NCBI GenBank assembly: GCA_020650975.1
Contig: JAIPMN010003789.1
Coordinates: 1-54,860, forward strand
Origin: Apostichopus californicus
Lineage: Eukaryota; Echinodermata; Holothuroidea; Aspidochirotida; Stichopodidae
Reading direction: 5' to 3'
DNA length: 54,860 bases
This document shows, piece by piece, positions 33,301 to 45,300 of the stretch. Each line of letters opens with the position of its first letter. Position 1 is the stretch's first letter. Position numbers and translations under genes: made by a program. Below the pieces are notes generated by a model that did not search any database, was not told the DNA's origin, and saw nothing but the letters and a program-made list of their open reading frames with translations.

Positions 33301-36300
33301 CCACACAAAATATCAGTGTGAGTCCACCTAGTGTCCACACAAATATCAGTGTGAGTCCACCTAGTGTCCATACATAATATCAGTGTGAGTCCACCTAGTG
33401 TCTGCACAAACTATCAGTGTGAGTCCACGTAGTGTCCACACAAAATATCAATCTGATAGAATTTTTACAGAAGTTTTAGTGAAGATGATTGAGCTTAACT
33501 TGTTTACAAAATTTTGCCTCTCTTTTGCATTTTTCATAGCCAACTGTTCCCTTTTAATTTTGCAGGTGGTCCATGCAGTGCAGTTGCCATCAGGTGCTAT
33601 TCAACATGTTACACTTTCTTCTCCATTACCAAACCAATATGGTGGCCAACAGGTGGAGGCTTTCAAGGTAATGCAGGTTCTTAGACCATCTGGGAATAAA
33701 TTTACATTCGTTATAACTTAAATATGATGTAAATATTGTAAAATACAGAAAGATGACTTAAATTTCTATGTGCACAAATTGCCATATGTTTTGTGCACTC
33801 TTGTACCAGCTTGGTTATTTGGCATATGTTTGCGTTGCGATGTGAGGTCAGCATTTTCCAGTCTGTGGAGACTAGTAGTAAGAGAAAAAAGTTCAATCAA
33901 TGTGGGACTTGTCTCGTCTTGTAAGTGGAGGCAGCATGGCGTGTGACAAGGTTTTTATCTTTGCCTTAAATGCGACCATGTTTACCGTATATTCCGAGCT
34001 GCAAGCAACTGAATAAATTTCTTGAATTGTCAAGTTTTTTAAACATACACTTGATGTTGTAATTGACTGAATAGAAATTGTTTGGCCTCAAGAATAAATT
34101 TAGAGTTGTGATCAATTTGAAAATTGTGTTTTAAGAAATGGCTGGCGATCTTTGTACGTAGTATGACATTGCCACTGTCGCCCAAACGTAAACTGTGCGT
34201 CGAGTCAGAATCTGACAGTTCGTTGACAAAGTCATTAGTTACACAACAGCAAAGGTCTTTTAAGAGCTCCTCAGATTGGCAAATGTGTGCATGTTATGAA
34301 GCAAATATCCCAGCATAATCATTCATAAGACATCCAACCACATGTAGTCTCCTGAACTCTTGTTCATGTAACATTCAAAAAGTTTTCATCAATTTTTTAC
34401 CATGTTAACAAACCAAAATCTCCAAGGACTATTAAACAATGAAGTGATCATGCCTATGTTATGTTTTTGGTTGGGGGAGGGGGGGGAGGGGATGTTGGTA
34501 CTACAAAATAGCATCCAAAGTTTCCTAGTTCAGGTTACTTAAGACGATGTAATTTATCTGTTCATCTGTAGGTCCAGCAGGTCCAGATAGATAACCAAAC
34601 AGTAGAACAGTTGGTGAGAGTCAACGCAGACGGTACGGCGACGGCACTGGACCCGGTCATGGCGGAGAGGATCGTCAAACTCAGAGATGACGATCAAGGA
34701 CAGGGGCTGACGCAGATACAGATCAAACCCGGGTTTACCCAGCAGCGTCCAGTAGAACTCTGCGTGGTCTGTGGAGACAAAGCATCAGGTGAGATCCTGA
34801 AAGAAATATTATCTGAACATTTGGTTTTGATCGGAGATAAAGAAAAAAATAGTGAGACGATTGTAAGGAATGGAAAAGTCACCTTGGACTCGGTGTGTCC
34901 TTCCCCGACTTTGAAAAGTTGTCCTAAGTTGACGTAGAAAATTTAGACCGTTGTTTGTCGTAAGCAGATATCCTAAACATTGACCAAGACTCATTTTGTA
35001 TTCAGTATTCTGATTTTGTATTCAGGGTAGCGCCCTTTGCCATTTATGAAGGACTTGAACAGAAATTAGCTGGTTCGTGTGTTGTGTGGATATATGATAA
35101 GATCTATGTGCCAAATATCAATGTGTGGAAAAGTGTTAAAAAAGTTGTTTTGAGATTTTAAGCAAAATTAATTGTTTTTAGAAATGAACAGCGCTAAATC
35201 TAGCGTTACCGCCCTTTCATAGTAAAGCCTTTATGAGCCTTTGTTAAAATCAGAGCTGAAGCTGTCCTGGCTTTATTACCAGCTTATCACACCTTCTTGG
35301 ACAAGGTGGAGAAAACTTAGTTCGGAAAATTAGCCGTTCTACTAGTAGATGCAGTTAACCTCGTGTAGAAAATTGTGGAGTAAATATATGAAATGCAACT
35401 AGCCACCCACCGTGAGGTTTTCTTTCAGCTTGTATGACACCAAAAAAAATTTTGTTTCATGTTTTTAATGTTCCATTTTAGTGTAGCAGACTTGCTCAGT
35501 ACACTGTGCAAAGTGGGGTTGGCTAATGCACCTTATTGAGAAATGTTTGACATACAATTTTAGTTTTTACTCGAGTGTACTCTTTGGTAGATTGTCCCTG
35601 CCCCCCCCCCCCCAGCACCTCCACTCTCGACATGAAAAGGTGAACGATGCCGTTGATGTCTACGTTGTCATGGCATCCATTTTCCTCCTCCTAGGTCGTC
35701 ATTACGGCGCAATCAGCTGTGAAGGTTGTAAAGGGTTCTTCAAGAGGAGTATTCGAAAGAGTCTAGGCTACACCTGCCGGGGGACCAAAGAGTGCCAAAT
35801 CATCAAACATAACAGAAATAGGTGCCAATACTGTAGACTTCAGAAGTGTCTCGCCATGGGCATGAAATCGGACTGTAAGTATTGACTCTGTAAAAGACTA
35901 GTCTCGTCCTATCGTAGAGTGATGGATGACATCTGGGGAAGAGTTGTTAGTTTGAATTTAATCTGTAAATTAGTGCTAGAATATCTGGATGGGTGAAATG
36001 TTGGATAGAAAAACATATCCTTGTCATGGTTGATGGTGTTGTCTGTTAGTATTGTTATCTTCTGGCTATGAAGTTCATGAATATTCATAGATCAAGTATG
36101 GAGAATTGCAGTGATTAATAAGGTAGATAGAGAGAGGTTTATTCCATAGCTAGGTAGAGCATCAGATGCTGGTCCATATACTGTGTAGTAGTGCTGGCCC
36201 ATTCTTCATGCACTTCCATCAGGTGCATTTCTACCTGTCGTCTATTAAACTGAGGAACAGTTTTCCAAGGGTGTATTCTTATTCTTATTACACTTATGAA

Positions 36301-39300
36301 ATGCTAAAAATTGGCATTATGTCATAAAAGTAAAGTAACTAGTTTCAAGTATCAGAGTGTTATCATTGACTCTGATATCATATTGGAGTAATTAATAATT
36401 CAAAAGTAATCAATGACATGTGTAATATTGTCATTAGAAAGTGTCATAGTTAACACTGGTGTCGTCATGTGTTGCAGCAAAACTCGTTTAAGTGAAAACA
36501 GATGTGATTGCTGCAGTGTTGTGAACCAGTATGCTAGTAATGTCATGTGTCAAAGAAAACTGATCAAACTGTATAATTTGTAAGTTAGCTTCAAGAATAA
36601 GTAATTTCTAAACACTGATTCAGTGTTTTGTAACAATGGAATCAACTGCTAAAGCTGATGTCATGTGTTAACACATATTGCTTGATGTAGCAACTATCAA
36701 TTCAAAGAATCATTATTGATGTGATATTTAATCTTAGTGAAATGATGATGGGAACTTCTCAATGTAACCTACTGCACCGGTACCATGTTAATGTTTGTCT
36801 GGCTCAACTACAAAATATTTGTTTACAAAATATCCCATCATTGAATAATATCGTGCTTTATCATATCTTTACCACATAACCTGTTTTGCCCAATCTCCTC
36901 CAAACCTTCCCTAAATATTAGCCTTATCCTGGCATAATGTTGATTTTCCTTTGTAAATATGTTCCCTTCATGGTGAAGCTGGTTCCTGCCAAATTTCAAA
37001 AGTGCTTGCTTTCGCTTACACACTAGAGTATGCTCTTCTTTAATCATTATTCTATTCATTGCTGATCACAGAGTTAAACTTACAACTCTCTTCCAATGGA
37101 CTGATAATTTCCATTTGCAAATCATAAAATTTCTATCAATTATGTATTTAACCCGGCTCTTTTTTTTAACTATATTGTAATAAACAGCCCATTTATGCTT
37201 GTCTAGGTATTCTTTAATGTGAAAACTTTTGGCAAAACTTTACCTCAACTCATGTGTTTACTTATATTCTTGTTATGCTAACATTCCTTTATATGTATGT
37301 CTTCACCCTCCACACCCCCCCTCCCTGCTTATTAATTCTGCATTGAATAGGAAAGGCAAAACAAAAGTTCTTGTGGTTTTGATTGGACCTGTGTAAAACA
37401 ATGACAACAGTAGAAAGTGAATGCTGCATGAAAATGAAATGGTGATCTCTCTACTTCTCTCTCTACTTATGGAAGAAATCTTTGGAATGTAAACAAAATA
37501 AAAAGTGAAGCTTGACAGCATGCTTCTGCTTGATCCACTTACACCTTTCTTGCAAAAATTTCCTTTTTTGTCTTTTTCTTTAAAGTGTGTGTTTTAGATA
37601 TCATTTTGAACCCTCAAAATTGTGACTTTCACTTTTTACGTCCTCTGCCCATTGACCCATCTATTCCAACTTTCAGGCGACACAAGTAACCACCTTAAAT
37701 AACACATGGCACCGACCAGATTCGCTTTATCCAAAAGACAAAACAAAAATTCAAATTCAGTCCATTTACAGGAAATAATTTAGTGTTCAAATTTTATAAA
37801 CATAGCAGTTTCGAAGGCTGTGAATTTTGTCTCTTTTAAAATACTATGTGTTCCTGTGTAAAAAAAACCAACTGATATACATATCTTTGGACTTGTATAT
37901 ATGTGTATCCGATTTGCCCACTTTGCATAGCATTCTGCCCACTTTGCATAGCATTTTGCCCACTTTGCATAGCATTTTGCGATGCGATACCTTATGAATT
38001 AATTCCCTGCACATTAACGCTTCTATTCACATGGCTAACCTCAAGCAGCATGCACCCACCGACATGTAATCACCTTTAATGAACATAAGTTTGCCCAGTT
38101 TCCTGTTTGTTTCTGATTCCTTCTTTCCACCAGCTGTGCAATGCGAACGGTCCCCGCTGAAGCCTCGGGAAAAGACTCCAGGTAACGTGGCCACGTCTGA
38201 AGGGAAAGTCTACATCCGTAAAGACATTCGAAGCCCATTGGCTGCCACACCAACTTTTGTGTCAGGTTTGGCTTGCCACCTTATAGGAGGAGGAGGCACA
38301 AGCCCCCAACCATCATTGTTTAGCTTAATCTTTGAAAGAGACCTTGTTTTGTGATGAACAACTCCCCCACCCTACCTCCCCCCCCCCCACCCACCCCCAA
38401 AGTGTCTAAGAAAAAATCCTGCTACATTTGGGAGATATCCTTATTGAAAAGTTGTGCCTGGCCAACAAAATAGCTAAAATCTTACTCCAATTGGGATACA
38501 TATCCAGAGTTAAAAAGAGTTATACCTGGTGGCTGTCATAGTAAATCTCAAGTGTCATAGTGCCTCTAGGGTCTAAAATATTGGACTAGGCAGAATGTTA
38601 ACCAATGAAAACCAATCCTATCATTGGTTCATAATATTAAATTTAGCATTTGCAAAACCCCTCCCATTTACAGCAAGAGAAGAAAAATTGAAGCACAAGT
38701 GGCTTGATGATGTCATATTTAGACTTGACCAAGTCTTCATTCAGTCTTGTTTGAAATGGTAACATTGAATCTGTGATATCTCCCAAAATAGAATAACAGA
38801 TTTTCTTTACTTTTTGGGGGGTGTGGGGGAGGGGGTATGGGGGAGGGGTGAGGAAGTTGTTCATGACAGATATCTTCATCACCTAGACCAATGATGATGG
38901 TTGGGTTTGTGCCTCCTTTAATGTTTGGATGCTGTCACAGGTCTATGTGTTTATATATATATAAATAAAGCACTGTCATTTTACACAGTTTACACAGTCC
39001 TCATGTAACATACAGTCTGTCAGAGAAATAAGTAGGGACACATAGACAACATGATGTAAGGTCTTAGATCTTTGTTTTGTCCCTTGCTCTTCACATCTGG
39101 ACACAATTTAGGTTGTGGAAGTATATAGTAAAAATAATGATGAAAAGATTGTTCTGTAAATTTGGGACAAAAATGGAAACTTAGCATAAAATGGTTTTGA
39201 TCTATTAAACATCCTTAAGGTATGTCAATGGTACATATGGTGGGTCAAAGATCAATTCTCTGAAAGTCTGAGTGGTCTATTATGAAGGTGTATCTTGAAG

Positions 39301-42300
39301 GAGATGCACACCCAGCCATCATCTATCAGTATTTTATAAATGATAGCTCTGTTTATGATGAACAACTGCACGAAAGCTACAAGAAAGAGTGAGTTGGAAA
39401 AAATGTCAAATTTTCCTCTTGGGGTTACCGAGGACCAATGTGTGATATTGTAGTGTCTCCAAAATATTTTCATTTGTTGTGGTGAAAAGTACCTTATTGT
39501 TACTCAAAACATTGCCAGAGTTGGTATGTGTTGGAAAACTACCATAGTACCTTGTTTGTACAAGCACTAGAAAACACGTCTCATGTCAGGTTCTCATGAT
39601 CTGTTTCAGAAATTCCTTTAAATTGTCGTTTTACATGTGTCTGCATCTGTGATGTTTACACGTCTGACAGGCAGAGTTAACTTGTGGAAAGAGATGTATA
39701 TGTTATCTACTGGTTAGCAAGTGAATTTAAACAGTACAGGTGACAGCATTCATACTTAACAGAACTATTATTATTAATATTGTTATAATTATCATTAATA
39801 TTATTAGCATTATTATTATTAACATTATTATAATTAATATTATTATAATTAACATTATTATTATTATTATGTTACACTCGTGTTTGTATTGGTTGTTACT
39901 CATTATTATTACACTTTGCACTAAGTTTATACAAAATGATTGCATTGAAAACATTGGGAGGGGGGGGGGTGCAGAAATAACCTTGAGTTGTATTTAGAAA
40001 ATCTCATGATAGAGATCTGATCCATTTCACCTTGGTATGTTTTGGGTTAAACCCAGCAGGGTGAGAAGAAATTGATCATGTTTGAATTGTAGCATCTAGT
40101 AATCTTGAGACTGAAATCTGGTCTCTGACGTCACAATCTTTGTATGATTGCGTAGCATCGTCCCCAGTGCAAACGCCGTCTCATAATACGCATGAAAGTT
40201 GCGAATGAAAGAAAACCAGACAGGCTTAGCGGTTTGATCCGTGTAACAGGAGAGGTCCTTTCTGACTAACAGCTCCCCCAAATATCCAAGAAGAATATGC
40301 GATGTTGTTTCTAAGACATCAGGGTTAAAACGGTGTTTTCATGGAGCTGCCATTTTGTCGATCTGTGATTTCATTAGTGCCACAAGATGGTGGAACCATT
40401 TACTGTCTCTCTGTTAAGTAATGCACCAAACCAGATTACCTTTGCTTCTGTATCTGTCTCTGTTTGAATGATTACAAAGGTGTGACCTTTGGTTAAAATA
40501 ATGAGTACTAAAAGTGTGCTATGTTATTGTTTTTATTTTATGAATGTCTAAAAACACCTGTTTTATCAGAACTACCATGGTCATATTTTGACAACTGGCC
40601 AGTTGAAACCTGTGAGGAGTTGTAATTAACCCTTTCGTGGTTTTGATTTGTATCTCTCAGACAAGCTCCCAGCCAGGACAGGACTGTTCGATCAAGGCAT
40701 CCTTCTGAATATTCAACCGACGACGACATCGACGGTGCAAACCACACAGCAGACGACAGATACGACCACCACAGATCTTAGTACGTTGGCCAGTGTGGTG
40801 ACATCTCTAGCATCAATGAAAGGGAACACTGACCCTCAGGAGGGAGCAGCCGGAGATGCACAGATGGTAAACCTTTATTATTTCATCTTCTACTTGAGAG
40901 CTACGTTGGAGCTGTAGTTTTTGTTGGAATTTGTCACAAGTGAGGATTGAAGCACAGAAGAGATAACGAGAAAGTGTAATTTCTTGCTTTAATCCACCAT
41001 CACAGGGAATAATTGATCCGGTATCACATTTCAAAATGCTACGCAAAATGGGCTAATGGCTACACGAGTGCACAGGTGTATAGCAGTTATTGTACACAGG
41101 AACCATAGTATTCTGTTCCATAGGGAACACTCAGAGGTGCTATACAAACTTTGAGCACTAAAGTATTCCCTGCATAATCACACCATGAACGGTGAAAGTA
41201 GGAATCTTCTTTTTGCAAAGGTTTGCAAAGGAGATAATAAGACATCACATCATAACTTGAGGGACACAATATTTTTGTTCTGTATTGGGATAATTTGCTT
41301 AATAACTGATTGGGAGCAGCCAGATGTCTGTAACTACTTAGATATCTGAATTTAAAATTGAAGGGATTCCAATAATGTGGCAAAAATTACATGCCTTAGG
41401 CAAAGTTATTAGCAAAAAAGGAGATACAGTTCAAAGAGTTGTGTGTTAGTCATAAACACCTTGTCTACAAAGGTCTTAATTATTGCCTGAATGTAAGCAG
41501 TGTTGACCACTAGAACTAATGCCAGTGTGAGTGCATATTATAAATTTACAATATGTTACGTTCAGCATTTGCAAACCCCCATATCTCTACTACAAGAAAT
41601 AAACATTGTAATAACTCTAGCAAATGTTTAGCACTGATGTTTAGTTTGTACTCGTTCAATTTTCAATAGTGTTTGTGAAGGGAACATTAAAAGTGGGGAT
41701 ATTTCCAGGGCGGGGAGCAATATAGATGACCTTAAATGTCATTCAGTATATGCAGGTACTCAGTTATAGTGTATATTTAAATATAAATATTAACATATAT
41801 ATGTACATATATAACAAAAATTGTTATTGAAAATAGAGAATATTGAACTATTCTGACTTTTTTTTTGGTTTCAATTTCCTTTAAAACTACTTAACCACTT
41901 AGCGACGAATGAAAAGAGACAGCCGCTTTGACTAATATCCATTATTGTATTTTGGTTTCCAAGGTGATATCAAATGGTGAGACTAGTACGGTGACAGTGA
42001 CCACACAAGGGGAGTCCAGTAGTCAGATCACGAAAGCTTTTGACACGTTGGCCAAAGCATTAAACCCAGCAGCTGATGGTGATGGTCCAAACAGTGGAGC
42101 AGGAGGGTAAGTAGTACCTGCAATAACCAGTGGTTGGGGTGGGCAGCAGATTGGTGGGGGGAGGGGGGCTGCAGTGGTAAGTAGTACCTGCAATAACCAG
42201 TGGTTGGGGTGGGCAGCAGATTGGTGGGGGGAGGGGGGCGGCAGTGGTAAGTAGTACCTGCAATAACCAATGGTTGGGGTGGGCAGCAGGTTTTGTGGGA

Positions 42301-45300
42301 GGAGGGGGGCCGCAGTGGTATTAGTTTTATTTTTGTATTGCATTTGAACATGTGCATGTGAAAGTTGAGAGCACTGTGGGCAATGGTTTAAGCATTGGGC
42401 TTGCGATTAAAGTTTTGCAAGTTTCAATACCCAGCTCGATCCTTGAGCAAGGCGATTAATCTCAATATCCTTCCTTCACCCAGGTGTATAAATGGGGATT
42501 TTTGGGGTAACTTTATTTGTAAATGAAGTTGTGTGCACTGGACTGTGGCAGTGCTTTTGTGAACAACTGTTTGAAACGTGCACACTTGGGTGTCTTGTTA
42601 AATGACCAAGTCACCATTGGCCAGAGGTTAACTGTTGTAAGGTGGTGTGAGAAGACCTTAGCCGTGATACAAGTCAGCACCTGTCGGGCGGCTACCTGTC
42701 AGGCGACTACCTGTCAGGCGGCTACCTGTCAGGCTGTCAAGATCGGTACCAGTCAGTGCTTGTTTACGATGAAATGCATGACCGGGCTATTGTTTGTTAT
42801 ACATTTCTCTCTTTCCCTTGATTTCTTTTTTCATTTTTTCTGTAATATTAGTGGATTTGGTAGATTTTGTCTTTTCTTCTTCCAGTGGTTCTGAGCAGAC
42901 GTTGACAGTCGGAGGCGGTGGCCCCAATAGCAGTACAGAACAACAGCTTATAGAAATAGAGGGACCAATGTTAACGGAAACTCACACACAATTTAAACTG
43001 ACTACTCCTAGCCCTATGCCTCAGTATCTCAACGTCCACTACATCTGTGAGTCTGCGTCCCGCCTTCTGTTCCTCTCCATGCACTGGGCCAGGAGCATTC
43101 CAGCTTTCCAAGCATTAAGGTGAGAGAGAGAGGACCAGATATCTTCAGTGTACTGGGAGGCAGCGGGGTTTTCTCTGTTGTATTGCAGATTGTCACCAAA
43201 GAGAATAAATTATTGTATATTTCATGATTCAAAGTCTTTAGGCTGTTTTTACAAATGGAAGAAGGAAGTTGTAAAATGTTTGGACTGTATTAAAACTGTT
43301 GGAACAGAAACTGTTGCAAGAGAAAAGACATATTTGGCTATCCATTGAGAAGCATGATTTTAAAAGGAAAGGAGTTAATGTTTGTTAGTGACTGAGGGAT
43401 GAAACTTTCTCTACTCAGAAATGTGTAGAGTATTTATGAAGACATCATTCAGTAGAAGCCAACATTTAAAACTGCGAGCAAGCCTTGGTCTTTTAGTACT
43501 CAACTCTTTTTCTTGCTTTTCTTGGGAGTTGGTATTGGAAAGCAGTAAAGTGGAGGTAGAATGCCCCTGTTTGTGACCGTGTCAAACAGGGTGTAAGAAG
43601 AAAGATGTATAGAGAGGGGAACTTTATGTTCAGGTGGAACACTATTTTGTTTTCGTTAATTCTTCTCCTCAACTGAGGTGTAGATCATTTGATGTTTAGG
43701 AGGTCAAAAAAATGTACCCACTATAAACGTTCAAATCGATAAATAGCATTGCACTGAAATGTGTGCACCCTTTTGACCTCATGTGGAGGGCAATTATTGT
43801 GAAGGTTAACTTATTTTCATTCCCAAACACTGGGGGGGGGGGGGAGTGGAAGAAAATGTTGTCACATAGACAAATAGTCTAAATGTACATTTTAGAAACC
43901 GGTTTTTTACTTCAGCCAAAACCATGCAGCCTTAACCACTAAATACATTGCAATGATAAATCACATTGCATTGAAATGTGTACACCCTTTTAACCTCATG
44001 CTGTGTTTAAGAGTAATGTGGATTTGATTGGGGATTCCATTGAATGTTGTATGTAATGTTAACACAAAACAATTGTCTGACAGAATTTCAATTCATGAGG
44101 GAAAAATATGTACCCACCAAAAATATGTGATATGTGTACATAAGTTTTGACCTCATGTGGAGGGTATTTTCTGAAGATTATTTCCCATTTTCTGTTTAAT
44201 TCCAGTCCTGATTGCCATACGGTGATGGTGCAGAAATGTTGGAGCGAGCTGTTCACGCTAGGCCTCGCGCAGTGTGCCAATTCGATGGCCCTGTCCACCA
44301 TACTTACAGCTATCGTCAACCACTTGCAAACGAGTTTACAGCAAGGTGAGCAGTTTGTTGTTTTAAAGGTCTGGATCAATTGTAAGCAGGCAGTATACCA
44401 TCTCAAGACAGAGGTCAAATACTACTATTTTATCACAGAAGCTTCTCACAGAGTTCAAAAAAGGTCTACAAACATACTCTCCAAAATCCACTTGGTTGCA
44501 AACTGTGTAAACATTGACTTTATGTATGTTGGTAAAAGTGAAAAACATATTTTTTGGGACTACCGTGGTTTTGATTGATATAGAACCTTTGTTGTCACAA
44601 ATCTTTCTATGGAAGTTTGATTGGCCTACGCACACTGTTGGCTTTTGTGTTGAAAATCAAATTCGTAAATTTAAATAAAAAAAAAATTAGTCTTTATTTT
44701 AATGCTTAAAGAAACCCCCAAAGATGTACTGCTTGTTCCAACTTATTTGTCGGCAAATATAAAAGAATACTGCAGATACGAATGACTCCTTTTTAAATCT
44801 GAATAACATCTCATGACTAGAAGTAAGTGGTCAGCATTTCATTGGGTTTTATTTATTTATTTATTTTATTTTTATCTGAAACCAACAGACAAGTTATCAG
44901 CAGACAGAGTGAAAGCAGTAATGGAACACATATGGAAGCTTCAAGAATTTGTATCAGCGACGACTAAACTTAACATCGATCAAGTCGAATTTGCTTATCT
45001 CAAGACAATAGTGCTCTTTAGTCCAGGTATGTAGATTAAAGTACATCATCATATGATGGCCTAGTTTTGTTTCCTTCATTTCATATATTTGCATGAAGTG
45101 GTAGTAAAATTAATATCATTGACCAAGGCAGGAAATTTGCACTTGTGGGGGGGGGGGAATGTTATATATGGTTTTAGCCTTCATGCAGACTAACGGTGGT
45201 ATTGGTGAAGGATTTTGAAAGACTAACGTCCGCTCAAAATGGTTGGTTTTTGGTTTCAGAAATCGAGTTTAATCGAGGGGACTTGGAAGGGACCCAACAT

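Noticed and set aside
39727-39997. Ile/Asn-rich ORFs on both strands
   Set aside because: They arise from the (ATT)n microsatellite.
42023-42357. Overlapping minus-strand ORFs of 106 and 109 codons, Pro/Leu-rich
   Set aside because: They are produced by the 70-bp minisatellite, whose period keeps all three frames open, and they overlap NR2C exon 11 antisense.
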